From Nautilus pompilius (lineage: Eukaryota > Mollusca > Cephalopoda > Nautilida > Nautilidae): a DNA stretch of 64,000 nt. Numbering within the stretch: the first letter of the stretch is position 1; every line of letters begins with the position of its first letter. Where the stretch lies: positions 310,001 through 374,000 of the forward strand of contig JACATO010000320.1 in assembly GCA_018389105.1 (NCBI GenBank), given 5' to 3'. Made by a program: the position numbers and the translations under genes. The notes beneath the pieces are model-generated. The model saw nothing but the letters and a program-made list of their open reading frames with translations. It was not told the DNA's origin and made no database searches. Shown here one piece after another: positions 1-12,760 of this stretch.

Positions 1-235
1 GTGCCTGCTAGATTAATGTCCTTAATCTAATAAAGCCAACAAGAGGAGCTTAACTATTAATTTTATCATAGTGCAAACTTCTAAGACTCATCACATTTAT
101 GTTAGAAAAGTCTTTGTACAGAATCTGTTTAATCATTTTACTTTAGCATGAAACAATTAATTGGATACTTTGGAGCTATGAAAACTTACAGCATAAAAAC
201 CCCTAAATAATTTATTAGTATAAAAAAGGGCTAAA

Positions 236-280
<45 letters not shown>

Positions 281-315
281 TGTGTGGTGTGGTGTGTGTG
301 TGTGGTGTGTGTGTG
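236..315. repeat. Compound CT/GT microsatellite
   Basis: A CT run passes into GT repeats interrupted by GGT units (TGTGGTGTG pattern), about 80 bp in total. Confidence 0.97.
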
Positions 316-1332
316 AAACTTAGCTAAACATTACTCTGTATTGTATGTAGATAACTAAAAATTATTTACAAACATGTACAGCAAGATATGCAAAACTTTT
401 ATTTAAAAAATAACCAATGTAATATTTTTGTTTCTTTTTCATAGCACCAAGATAATAGGAAATAAAATGACAGGCTATAAAAAATTAATGATGTCTCCCC
501 AACCATCATTTTAATTAATTCATGAATGGATTTATTTTCTATTCACGCCATGAAGACGAAAACAAGGCTATTGCCATAAAAGTCTGATTTACAATGACAC
601 AACCAAATTATTACCTGTGGTTGGAAAGGATGACAATGTGAAGTCTATATGGGTTTACACATTAGTATTCCAGTGCCTATCCCACAGAATAATGAAAAGA
701 GGGGGAAAAAAATAAAGTAGATACAACTGAGTTCCTGTTATGTTTAACCAACACATCTTAAATTTTTCTGACATTCCTATGGAAAAGAAAAGAAAAAAAG
801 ATTGAAAAAAAAAACAAAAAACACTCTCTTCTATAGATAACCCATGAATAAAGTTTAAATGAAACCAAGACCGTTTTCTAAAATTCTTTCTTTCTCATTT
901 AAATGTCCGTAAATTGCTTTAAAAATACTTAAAAAATGGTCACAATTTCAATATGTTGCAGAAAGGAAAGATTGCTAAACTAAGGGATTATAATGAATTC
1001 ATACATTTGTCATCCTTTTACCATTACTGTCTGGGGAAAGATGCACTCAGCAGCTATGGCCCTCCCAACAAATCTTTTTATGCCTCTAAATCAAAATACC
1101 AGCTGGAAACATTGCTTGTTCTTCATATGAGATGTTGTCACCCATCTTATCTTCTTGTAAAGCTTTAACTTTTACTAGGATGTTTTAATTCATCTGAATA
1201 CTCTTTAAAATGTTAAGTTCATTTGAATTGAGATTTTTAATTTATTCATTGTAAATTGTCATAATTTGCTTAAGTATGTACACATGATTTTTAAAAAGAA
1301 TATTCTACTGCATCCTCTTTTAATTAAAAAAA

Positions 1333-1388
1333 AAAGGGATCCACTTTTAAAGTTCTCATTTTGCAGATATGAAAGATTGGATCCCTTT
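1333..1388. repeat. Hairpin, 11-bp perfect stem
   Basis: AAAGGGATCCA at 1333-1343 pairs with TGGATCCCTTT at 1378-1388. A further CTTT/AAAG pairing after a 2-nt bulge extends the stem, leaving a loop of about 24 nt. Function is unknown. Confidence 0.6.
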
Positions 1389-4300
1389 AAATTAATATCC
1401 TATATTTAGAACTTTTATTTTTTTCCTTTTAAATTATTTATTCCTTGAATATTTTGGTACTTCATCAAAAGAATACCAATATCAATTAATAAGCAAACAA
1501 TTTGCTAACCAATGTTATTAATTTAAAGATAAATGTAAACTATTTGTACTTTCCAATCATACTGTATGTCAATGCCATAGTTACTCTTTCAGGAAGATCC
1601 TGCACAACTTTTTGTCATAGTTGAACCTATTGCTATATGTTTAGTTGTGTATGATGATGTATCAGAACCAATAAGTGTACTAACTGCACAGAGAAAATGT
1701 GTTAGAGGTTCTTCTTTTGTTTGAAACCGTTGCATCTGCTCTGTAAGTTAGAAAGGTGCATTGCTGGCTATTTTTTCTATACCAGGTATGTTTTGTTCAA
1801 AATGAAGATCAATTCTTCAAAATGTACCAGTATTTTTCAGCTATTGAATGTGTAACCTTCATTATTTGCCACTTTTGCACTCTTGCTTTCTTTTAAATTT
1901 AAGTTGTGCCACCATGTTTTCTGTTATATATTTATTTCCCATTCTGAATATGCTACAAAATACAATATTTTAATTTCCTGCCATTTTTGTCAAGTATATG
2001 CTGTTTTAAATATTTTTTTAAAAATATAATAATAAACTCTTAATAACTTCAAAAGTTATATTATTTTAAATCAAACAAAAAGAGACATGCAGTTTCAGAA
2101 ACTATTTCAATTTTCCTTTTTCATATTTTTAACCAAACTTCCCAAAATTGGCAACAATAAATAATGCACAAAATTGTCTGGAAACATCCACAAAAACAAC
2201 TAATAAATAAATAATATAAATGAGATAAAAGCATTCAATACCAAGGTAAACTTTCTGAGATTTAGGGTCACAGTCACTTTGACTTATTGGCCAACCCAAT
2301 GTCAATTTGAACAAGGTAGCAGCTTGATGCAATATATTATGAAATAACTTAACAAATTACAACTACAAATACATTAATGTTTTAATATCAATTTCAAAAT
2401 GAAATTTAAAAGCAATAACAAAAGATCCACATACTACAAATCTCAGTTACTCTAAGTAATATGTCATACGCACACCATATTGTAATATTAATACACTACA
2501 AATCTACCATTCCTCCAATATTTAGTTTGACTGCTACAAGGTGAAAGGAAGCTCTTACAAGGCCTTCCCACAGATGGGAGATGAAAACAGATTAATTTCT
2601 ATACTATTATCAACCACAGCTGCCGATTTATTTCATTTATTAACAATTCTATTACCTCTAACCACTTGCCAAATTCTATACTGATAAAATATGACAGTAA
2701 ATTGAACTGCCCAAAGTAGATATTTTTGGTTCATTCATCTCTACAAAGTCACTGCATACAAAATTAAAAGAAAATTAGTAAGGGAAAATCTGTGATTAAG
2801 CTTAAAATGCAATAGTCACTTTAACTCAACAAAAAGATATTTATAGGGCAATTTGAATCATTTAAACAAAGCATTTTTGAAAACTGAGGGTTTTAAAAAA
2901 AGAAGTTAAATTTCATCACCACATGTTTAATCTCTAATTCATAAAAATTTTTGCAAAAAATAGATATGAGGGAGAAAATTACTAATTAGCCACACCATCA
3001 AGACATTAAACATTTTCTGATAGAGAAGAACTTTAAACATCAACTCTGACAACAAATGTGAGCATAAAAGTCAATAAGTCAAACCATCCAATGGCACTGT
3101 GTTGCTGACTTCAAGTTTCCTAAAATTTCAATGTTGGTTCTTGCATTTTAATATCAGAAAATTCCTTTAACAACTGGTGCTTCCAGGCAGTTGCTGTCGG
3201 CCTTAAATTTCTGTCCATATGGGGGGGGGATGCAGCAGAATGCGGAATGTTTAGAATAAAAACCACAGGATTGTGAAAAAGGGGCTCTAATTACAGCCGT
3301 ATTGATTGTCTCCTGGCAATGCAAGGATAAAGGTTGCAAAGTAAATTTGTTCATATGTATTATTTCTGCCCAAGGGAAAGGAGGAAACTACAAGTGTGTC
3401 AAAAAATTATTTCTCACCCAAATTCAGAGATTTCTCTTCTTTATATCAGTTTCCACGGAGATGAAGACATTTCTTTTCAAGCTGAACAATAGGATAATTT
3501 CTATGTACCTTGCTCTAGCCTGAAGGCACTTACATGGATAATTATGCCAAATGGACTCTTCTATACATGCAGCAATCAAACTTTTATTTATCTTCTTTCA
3601 TTTTATTTCCATCTGTTAAAGTAAAATTCAACATTCCTGACAAAATATTTAAGTCAGAGCAAGTGCAACTAGAAGGTTTCTTCTTCTAAATCCAATATTT
3701 GGCAGAAGAAAAAAAGAAAAGGAAGGAAATTAAACAAAAATACAGGCAAGAATTTGTTTTCTTTTTCTCCCCCCCCCACCACCAAACCTTCTCTTTTTAA
3801 ATGTAAAAAAGCTCTGGTATAAAAGCAGAATAAGAACCAGTGAAGTTAATAAGCAACCATTTTTAAAATTATGAAAAACCACAAAAGTGAATTCATTAAA
3901 ATGCTTAATAAAATGAATGCTATTTTATAAAAGAGAGATGAGCCATTCTTTGGAAATAAAACAGGCAGCAAAGTAGAGTTTCACAAAATTGCAAAAAAAA
4001 TGTCATATAACATTAAAGTTATTCTTGTAAATTTTGGAAAAGCTAACAAATATTAACACTGTAAAATTAGAGTGTTGTTTTTAATGATGTAACAGAAAGA
4101 AAAGAACAAGCAAGAGAAAGGGGTAGGAAAGAGGGAGCATGTAAGAGAAAAATAAAAGGGAAGCACAGTTGGGAAAAGACCGAGGGTTTGCCTTTGTGAT
4201 TTAATAGTTAATTTTCTAAAAACACTTTAATTTTGTAAGGATTGGTTAAAAAACTTTTTAATTATTCTACGATTCTAAAGATACCACAGCCATAATTATT

Positions 4301-6046
4301 TTTAAAAAATCAAAACAAAAAACTGCTAATTTTACAAAATTATTGAAATTATTTTTAAAATATTCAAAGATAATTAGTGTGAAAATGAGGAAAGTCCCAA
4401 TAAGGTGGTTAGCTTAGATATATATTAGAATCTTAAATGAAAAATATACATATCTATTTTAAATAACCAAAAATTCAGATTTTTTTTGTTTAGGCCATTG
4501 TTTACCCATTATTCACAGTTTGCTTTTTTAAAATAAAAATGAAGGTACCTAGTTTCCGTCAAAGTTTCAGAGTACAGATGATGTACTGGCTCAATAATGG
4601 ACCACCAAAGCAAGGGCCATTTATCTTGAAATTCAATCTCTTTAGATTCAGAATGTGGAATTAAGCTTGATCTTAAAGATCCATTTTTTAAAGAAACTTT
4701 TTTCTTCAGCAAAAGTAAAATGCAGTTTCCACTCATTTGTGGCAATTCAAAAGTTTGTCATCTGCCTGACTGGTGTTGTCCAATATGTGGAGCTGATATC
4801 TTGTTTTCTTATATATCAGTTTTCCCCTCTGATGTCAGGTCATCTAAGTAAGAGCTCAGCACAAGTCTTGCACAAATGAAACAGGAATCCCTGAGGATAT
4901 TTGTCTTAGATAGTAGAGACCCCACTTGTTTGCTGAAATGCCTTTCTATCTTCTTAATTTAGAGCAAGCAAAGCTAGGCCATTTTCCAGTGTAAAGTTTC
5001 TTTCCAGAAGCTACTACCAGAGAGGGCAGAGAGAAAAAGAGAAGGGAAGTCAGCAAACTTCCTGAGATGAACTTAACAGGACAAATACACTGACTAACTT
5101 TCTACCTCCCCACTCCTTCAGTCTGATTGACAAAATCTGGAGGCAGATATCTACCATTTGATTCAATATGATAATAAAGCTGTTTTTTTTTCTTCTTTTT
5201 AAACCCCCCCAAATGCAGGTAAATTTCTTTATTTCTTGCAGTACATCTCAGTTTACAGTAAAATTCTTTAAGCACAATAAAAGTAGCCTACCACTAACTT
5301 AGGCATCTGAAGTTCTAGGGTTTGATAGGAGTTTGTCACAAAATACTCCTAATTCATAAAATGAAGGATAGAAATTACTCTAGGGGATGCTATCAAAATT
5401 TTAAAAAATTTATATATGCAATATTTAATATTAAAAAGTAAACAATGAATCATCATGCCTCAAGGTACAGAAGTAATTATGGCATTATGCAACCTCATCA
5501 AACATAAGACAAATGTTTAAGGTAGGAAGAATTCACATAGATAAATCAATACCTAGACATATTGATTAAAGTAGTATTTGAGTTCACACAGCAAAATCCC
5601 AAATAACAGTATATGCTTAGCTGATTTTTATGCTTCAGTTCTTTGTACAACAGCTTTTTCTTTGTCAAAAAACCTATTCTTGATCACTGTATAATTAATC
5701 TATTAGATACAATGTCAGTTACCAAATCCAAGACATCATTAATAACAGTGTTACAAAACAGTTTTACTATGAATGTTTGCCATTATAAGAGTTAAACTTG
5801 TCCTTTCTTTCCTAACAATTAGTAACATAAAAATGTTATACTTTTTTTTTCCAATTACTGGTTTTATTTAAAATGAAATATTGTTTGATAAAGAAAATTT
5901 TCAGTTACAGTATATCAAGAAAAAAAGTTGCACCATTGGAATCCTCAATCATGCAAAACTAAACTAGCAGTATCTTTATTTTAGGATACTAAAATTATAG
6001 GTGTATACATAATATTAGAACCATTTCAGGTATCTATTTACTTACT

Positions 6047-6077
6047 TGTCTGTCAGTCAGAGAGTGACCGACAGACA
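6047..6077. repeat. Hairpin, 13-bp stem with one mismatch
   Basis: TGTCTGTCAGTCA at 6047-6059 and TGACCGACAGACA at 6065-6077 are complementary at 12 of 13 positions, separated by GAGAG. Confidence 0.6.
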
Positions 6078-7005
6078 GAGAAAGAACCTCCTCCACATAC
6101 AGAATAAAGCCTTTAAACAATATCTATTCATCAGTTAAATTGAATAAGACCCAATGCTGAAGCACATTTAATTATCATAATTCAAAATATTACAATTAAT
6201 TTATCATATTTATTATAAGCAGCTTTTTTCTTAGACATTCTGAAGAGTTGCTCTTACCTAATTTTCATCTTAGTCTTCAAATTAAAAAAATTTTTTTGTC
6301 AATTATATATTTTTCTTTAGCCTGAAAGGTCCAGTATGCACTTCAACTATGCTTTTCAATTAGAAATTGAATTGCTGTTTTCTTATAAAAAATGATATTA
6401 TTATTTTTATTATTATTAATAATGGCACTTCACTGAAAAATAAACAGATTAATTAAACTATTAATCCAACTTAAAAGTTGTATTGCATCTAATAACCTCT
6501 GGTTTCTTTACTCATTTTCTTTTTGACACCTGAGACTTACTAATTTTTCGAAGCATAAATTAGATCAGAAAATACACACAAATCTAAATGAAATTTCTAT
6601 TTAACATCTTTCTTTTATAAAATGTAAAAAAGCAAGTTATAAAACTAATGAATAAACTAAAGATAGTTAAGTAAAATGGAAAAAATGCTGATTTAATTAA
6701 AATTAACAAAAGAAGCTGTCATGTTTTAGACAAGATCTCCCATCCCCAAGGTAATAAAGAGATGTCTGTCAGTGTATCCTATTCATTGTAAATTCTGTTG
6801 CTCTGCTTGCTAAAGAAATATATCCTAAAATGGAGCCTCAAAAATTGTTTATCCAATATAAAATTGTCAATCAATTTCTTTTTTTTTTTTACAACCAGAA
6901 AGTATTTATAGCTTGCATGCTCAAAACATTCAATAATTGCCTTCTATAGATAAATGAGAGGGCAGATCTAATATTTCTAAACTTTGTGTACCACATTAGT
7001 TTTAA

Positions 7006-7200
7006 CCTTAGACTACCTGATCTAAACGAGAAGTACTACTTGCTACTAGCTGTATATTTAATCCATACACTCATAGTACAAAACATGGGGTTGGAGTGAA
7101 ATGCAGATCTTTTGTCATAAAGGGTTATATTAATAATGTTGCATAATATGGAGCAAAATATGGACTCGTTGTCAAAAAGGATTATATTAATGATGTCACA
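7006..7200 (+). mobile_element. Copy of a small TTAA-flanked repeat (MITE family also at 51.4 kb)
   Basis: TTAA at 7002-7005 is followed by CCTTAGACTACC, resembling the left end of the element at 51440. The body aligns with that element: GCTGTATATTTA at about 7049, a shared CAAAACAT..GG.GTT.GAG stretch at about 7079-7100, and TTGTC.TAAAGG.TTATATTAATAATG at about 7112-7140. The last unit is repeated (GTTGTCAAAAAGGATTATAT at about 7174), a partial tandem duplication inside this copy. The right end is not clear. Confidence 0.55.
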
Positions 7201-8734
7201 AGGCTGAGAGCCTAAATTTTAATCCAAGTCAAGACCGGCTTGATCTGGCATACCCATCTAGCTATTGGTTTTTCTCATTCTTCACCACTAGCCAGCTTTC
7301 TCCAGACTCTCTGGTTTCCTTCCACATCTAAAAATGAAGAATTATAGTAGAGTTTTTGCTATGTTTATTTGGTAGAAAAGAGTTGGAGACACTTAGCATC
7401 CAAATCACCATCTTGGAAGAACTTGGCCACCCACCAAGTCCTACTATTCTTAGCCCCAGGACAGTGCTAAGGCCATTCATGTTTCTTTGATGTCCACGAC
7501 TACACATAGTGAGCTAAGCAACTTACAGACATATAAAGGCAATGTCACAGCTCCTATGGTTCAACCTATGCTGAGTAATATAAATATGAAGAGTAGAAGA
7601 AAGCAAATGCATCCCAAGTGGTATGTTTAAATTCTGGAAAGATCCTTATAAACTTCTGATCTCTGTTCAAGTATCTTCATGTATTTCTTTCTTAAATAAT
7701 GATGATTCAACACAGGTTCATGCTGTTGAAGAAGCACAATTCTATATAATTGCAACAAATTCCCTTGGTTTTGTGTTGATGAGTCAGATATTTATTTCAA
7801 GCTGCATGTGAATTTTTCTCACAGTAAGCACCAACAATATGCAGAATGTGGGACTGCATGCAAGACTTGGTCAAGCATTGAACACTGCATATTCACATTC
7901 ACAATGAGCTCATTCCATTCTTCAGAAAAGACTTAATTAGCAACCAGAATATTCCAACCTCCACGCATAAGTTTTTTTATCGTTGATAACTTCAAAATAT
8001 ACATTCTTGATGTGGTTTCTCCCTAACTCCATAAATAATTCTGCAAGTTTTTCTTTCTTTTGTTTAAATACCTTAAAAGCATCTTTTTTTTTTTTTTAAT
8101 TAAAAAATATGCAAATCATTGTGCATAATCAGGTATCTGGAAATTTTAGGTCATGTACATTTCCTGAGCAAATCAGGTAGTATATAAGTTGTCCAAAAAT
8201 TTTAGCTATTGTTAATATTACTTAATTACTCACATAATTATAATTTAAACACTTTTTATAGACATTTTACCATTGAAATTTTGAGTATGTAAATTACAAA
8301 GGGACCTTCAAAAGCAAAAAAAAAAAAATAATTGAAATAATCTATAATATAATGTTGTGTAACAAGCTGTAAGGCAATTGTATTAATTACTAGTTACCAA
8401 ATTAATCACTGTTGTTGCTAACATCTAACCCTATAGAAACCTTTTTTATTCCGAACTCAAACAGAAGACTGACTAAACACTGAAGTAGCACAGTGTGTCA
8501 GAAAAAAGTTGCAAGCCTAAGAATGACTGAAGCCAGGGGATAGAGCACAAAATGAGAACATCATTCTGTACCATTAGTCTGCTTATCTAAACCGACAAGC
8601 TAAACAGAGAATATTAATGTCCAACTTTTACAATATCATAAACAAAAAAAAAAACTACTTTATATCTTGAGAATGAGGGTGCATAAATTATGTGATGCAT
8701 AAAAATTGCAATTAAATATGGTATATGTTACATG

Positions 8735-9704
8735 TGCTTAGAATAGTTTGCCATGCACTTTTCCATCACCTGCTCCCATTCTTTTGTTTGAAATGCACAG
8801 CTTGCAGTATATCCACTTGAAGTGTTTTTTTTTTTTTTCCATTGTCAATACATTCCAACATTGCCTTGAGTAGGAACTTCCTATACTAAAAATTCAAACA
8901 CAGGATTGCACCCTGGTCCATTTGTTGCAGTACATTAGTAAAATTAAAAGGCAAAAAGTGCACTGCCACAACTTCAGATTGCTAACTTCAGGATGTACCA
9001 AGCAGTAGAACTTTTCAGTTCTGTGATTGCACCATTTTATCAAAAATTCTAAGTCATTTAGACCAGATGTCACCAGTCATCCATAATCTGTGTCAATAAG
9101 TAACAGACAACATTTACATATTTTTAAAGCACCTAGGATTTGCTGCTTTTCTGACAAATAGAGAGTAGTCTGATCCATCCATGTTTCCTCAAGCTGAAGA
9201 GTTATGCATTTTTCTCACAGTTTAGTGACATCACAATTATCTGTGTTGGCAAGTGCTTTGATAAGCAAAATTTTGTACAATATTCCAGTTTTCTATGGTC
9301 ATCTGGGTGCCCACTTCAGCCTTTTCCCGAATTTCAAATTATTACTGCTTGAAGCAACACGGCCAGCTGTTTAAATGTTTAACCCAAAGCTGCTGCAAGT
9401 TTTTTTTTTTTGCCATTATTCATAGATCACCTCATACAGGCATGTTTTTGTCTCCTGCCATTTTAGACCAGCAATACATTGCATCATTAGGATTTACGCA
9501 TTTAGCATTGTGTTTTCAATCAGTATCACATAATCTACAATGATGGCCTTAGTTTTATCTTTATTTGGCTAAAACCATTGCCATGGTACTCTCTGCTTGT
9601 ATGAGTTCTCTGCAAATTGTCAATTGAAATTTTCATTTTTTTAGATCAAAAATATGCAGTTTAAATTTTAAAGAAACAAGTGTCCTTCTGCTTGCATTTT
9701 CCAT
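8735..9704 (-). pseudogene. Decayed Tigger/pogo-type (CENP-B/jerky-like) transposase
   Basis: Read on the minus strand through several frameshifts and stops, this region gives the order of a Tigger transposase. An ATG at 9704 opens MENASRRTLVSLKFKL, like the N-terminal psq-type HTH (about 9646-9704). Remnants of the CENP-B-type HTH follow (about 9390-9500). The DDE domain shows NMDGSD and NPRCFKN (about 9121-9175), WMTGDIWSK (about 9055-9085), KVLLL (about 9005-9020) and NVLQQMDQGAI (about 8900-8925), then YRKFLLKAMLECID. The catalytic aspartate expected after KVLLL is not readable because of an indel. DDE enzymes of this family cut and paste at TA dinucleotides. The copy is dead. It belongs with the inverted-repeat end at 10561-10586; the opposite end was not found. 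Confidence 0.85.
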
Positions 9705-9773
9705 TTTCAAATTTCCAACTGCAATAGTTCAATGATCACTAGCTATTCACAAATCACGTACATCTTGCAACTA

Positions 9774-10371
9774 CAGGTTGAATCTCTTTAATCTGGCATT
9801 CTATGGTCCAGCATAAGTTTAGTTTGCCAAATGACCACTTGGCATGGGTGGTATCAAGATGTTCTGTGCTGCTATTTAGCTCTAATTTACCCCTAAATGT
9901 GTCATATAAGAGACCAACAAGCAGTGGAAATGTTGGTAATGCTGCTAAGTGTAAGCATGTATCAATATTGATTGAGTAAAAGGTGGAATTGTTGCAGAAA
10001 TTGGAAAAAGGGCACATGGTATGTGCTTTCTGTGGATTTACATGTAATTTTTTTTTGCAGTTATTCTGTTTTATCACATCACTTTGGAAGTGGAGGCCAG
10101 GCATCATTTTAGGTGAGTAAATGATAATTTACCTGTATTACTTTTAAATCTATCTCTTTTTCATATTATTTTGCATTTTTTTTATGCTTCATCTACTTAT
10201 TTCCTTGTGCCAATACAGTAAAATTGTGCAACAGCATTAACACTTAATGTATGAAAAGATCTGGTAAATGTAGATTAACCACAGGCTTATTTATGAACCT
10301 GTGGTTCAGAAAATTCTATGGTCTGGCAATGGTCAGATCTCAAGGGTGCCAGATTAAAGAGATTCAATCTG
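9774..10371. mobile_element. 598-bp MITE (pogo/Tigger-type ends, TA target duplication)
   Basis: The left end reads CAGGTTGAATCTCTTTAATC from 9774, and the reverse complement of the right end reads CAGATTGAATCTCTTTAATC from 10371. The first 25 bp match at 24 positions. A TA dinucleotide flanks each side (9772-9773 and 10372-10373), the target-site duplication of Tc1/mariner/pogo elements. A smaller internal hairpin, CCACAGG...CCTGTGG, lies near 10280-10305. There is no internal transposase, so it is non-autonomous. It sits between the transposase start (9704) and the outer inverted-repeat end (10586) of the older Tigger element, so it probably inserted into that element. Confidence 0.88.
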
Positions 10372-10560
10372 TACTAATGCTATGTGCATTATGATTGGCT
10401 GTCTTTTGCTCAGACAATCAAATTTTTGGTTTCATTGAGCTGTCAATAATCATGTCTTGGTCAACCCATTGTAATGGATCATTCAGTTAGGGTGAATTTA
10501 AATAGAAGAATTCTGTTCTAGCTAATGAGATCAGTAAATTTGATTGTTCATAAAAAATCA

Positions 10561-10586
10561 GGGTACACAATAGCAAGATTCAACTG
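10561..10586 (-). mobile_element. Upstream terminal inverted repeat of the Tigger element at 8.7-10.6 kb
   Basis: The reverse complement from 10586 begins CAGTTGAATCTTGCTATTGT and is flanked by TA at 10587-10588, as expected for a pogo/Tigger end. It lies upstream of the decayed transposase on the same strand. It matches 14 of the first 16 bases of the solo end at 25156, so the two probably belong to one family. Confidence 0.6.
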
Positions 10587-12697
10587 TAACTGAGCTCAAT
10601 GAAGTTTGTATGATACATCATTAGATGATTTTATATCCATTATTCATCTAGAGCTTCCTTTAGTGAACCTTATGGTGGTTATCATCAAGAGTATAGTCTT
10701 CAATCAAAGTCAACAATGTTAGAAATAATGGTAATAATTTTGTCAAAGTAAAACACTGCAATTAATTCAACAATAGCTAAAAACAGCAAAAGGAACAATG
10801 TAGCCTGTTCATTCCATGTCTGGGACTAGCAACATTAACGGCAATCCTCTTTAGTCACTCACCAAGTCCAAGCAGCATAGTGCCTTCGTATAAGATTTAG
10901 TCTTCACTGAATTAGCCTTCTAGAACAATCAATCCATCCATTAACCCCTCACCAGATTAATGTTTCCTGCCGTGTTCCCAAATAAAATCTAATTTTTCTT
11001 TATTCCTCTACCTACCTACCTTCCTGATACCATACTATTATCTCCAGTGCACTCTTTCTACTTAACTTACTGAGGCAATTCTCACATCAAAAACAAATCA
11101 GTTGACAACAAATCATGAATGCAGCCAACTATAAATCTGCCTCAAAAAATGCTAATGATTTCTTGTATATAATGTCATTTGCTGAAAATTGCCAATCAGA
11201 TCTATGTTTTATAAATCATTTACTATTCCCATGCCACTCAGTAAAGCAGTTACTGCATAGCTGCTAAAACAACCACCAAAGATTTCCATACATCTAGCAA
11301 AGAGTAGTCATTTTTAGTTTGTATTTATGACCTTTTGTAATGTTTTTTTTTTAAAATCCCATTAATGCAAAACCTACATTTCTCTGATCAGAAAAATTTG
11401 TAATACATCTAGCACATCATCCAAATCAATGTGTCTGATCTTTCTCATAACCAAGATGATGCATGCTTCCAATTATCCTAGCAAGTCTTCTCTAACCTGT
11501 TTTTTTTTAAATATCTAAAAATTCATAAAGTATTATCATTTATAAAATGCTTTATCATACCAAAAACTCTATTCTCCCTAACACAATTTAATACCTTTCT
11601 GACTTTATAAAGTTTTAACATTTACATCATTATTCACTAATCTAAATAACATCCTGTTATCATCACATGATCATCTTTACCAAAGAATGCTGTAATTTGT
11701 AAGCATTACAAATAGCTATAACCATTGGTCACACAATCTAAATGTCTCAGTCTATTATTTAATAAGTATGGATTTTCTAATGTCTAAATAATGCCAAACT
11801 GGAATAGTTTATAATTTTTAACATACAACAGAAACTATTCTATTCATATCTGACTTTAAAAAAAAAAACAAAAAAACACTGACATTTCCAATTTAAATAT
11901 TAACTGCGGGCACTCTCATGATGCAAGAAGAATTTACTTTTTAAAATTTTATTTTTAGTTGGCACTTCTCACTTTATGATAATTTAGTTTTATTTACACT
12001 TTCTCTCTCTTCATATAGGCTAAAAGTCTAGGTGTTTCTAGTAGCAATTGTGGCACCCAGCAAAAATTTCTTATAATCTTTTTAAGAACATTCTTTAAAT
12101 ATGTATACATAAATCATGTTCATATTGTCATTACTGTGACAAAGTACTAAAAACATTTCAGAAAAAAATTGTATTATAAATGTATTACAGCTTTCATATT
12201 TTCACATGGCCACATACAGTATTTTGGAAGCAAAGAATATGTACATTACAACATTATTTTAAATAACTAAACAAAATTGTTTGTTAGTTTGTCTAAATTT
12301 AACTTTGTGCATGATGCAAATTTTTTTTTTGTGTTTGTGTAAATTAATGAATTAAAGCTGTGTAGAGTTTAGGTGATCATGTGTAACAAGATTCCCTAGA
12401 TCACCACCACAGAACATAACATTAAAGATCAGTATTTGCCACTATAAATAAAACCAGGCAGTTAAAAATCGATACTTTCTGACCTTGGATCAGGGAAAAG
12501 AAATGCAAGGCAATCATGTTAGAATTGATGGATAATGTGTATCTAACAGGTGCTACCCTGGCAACACACCAACCATCATTCAGAACAGGTAGAATTTATC
12601 AAAAGAGATGTTTTCAATGACAAATAGCAATAATATTAGAGGTTAGTTACTTGATTGTATTCATTTCCTGTCAGTGATCCAGAGTTTAACCCTTTAA

Positions 12698-12760
12698 CCC
12701 TTTTGACTCCAAGGTGTGTGTGTGTGTGTGCGGCTGAAGGTGTATTGTAGTGTCCAAAAA
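12698..12760 (+). mobile_element. Possible TTAA-type element end with internal GT run
   Basis: Two overlapping TTAACCCTTT words occur at 12686 and 12694, followed by TGACTCCAAGG and then a GT microsatellite (12714-12730). TTAACCC suggests a piggyBac-type left end. No right end was found, so this call rests on about 15 bp. Confidence 0.28.
12714..12730. repeat. GT microsatellite
   Basis: About eight GT units sit directly after a TTAACCCTTT-type element end. Confidence 0.9.

Larger units (their letters stand above)
316..7001. other. Intergenic, AT-rich
   Basis: No gene was recognised. Apart from the two hairpins listed and short homopolymers (G9 near 3222, C8 near 3771), I see only unique AT-rich DNA. 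A weak terminal-exon candidate (1592-1724) and a unique-sequence island (about 3160-3420) are described as findings. The short open frames here, all 82 codons or fewer, show no family motif. Confidence 0.7.

Noticed and set aside
2230-2310. Mariner-like terminal repeat: the reverse complement reads ATTGGGTTGGCCAATAAGTC
   Set aside because: It resembles a mariner end for about 18 bp, but no partner end, TA duplication or transposase remnant was found.
7380-7480. Phrase LEELGHPPSPTIL as a possible retroelement RNase H remnant
   Set aside because: One short resemblance only; the downstream residues do not continue the expected pattern.
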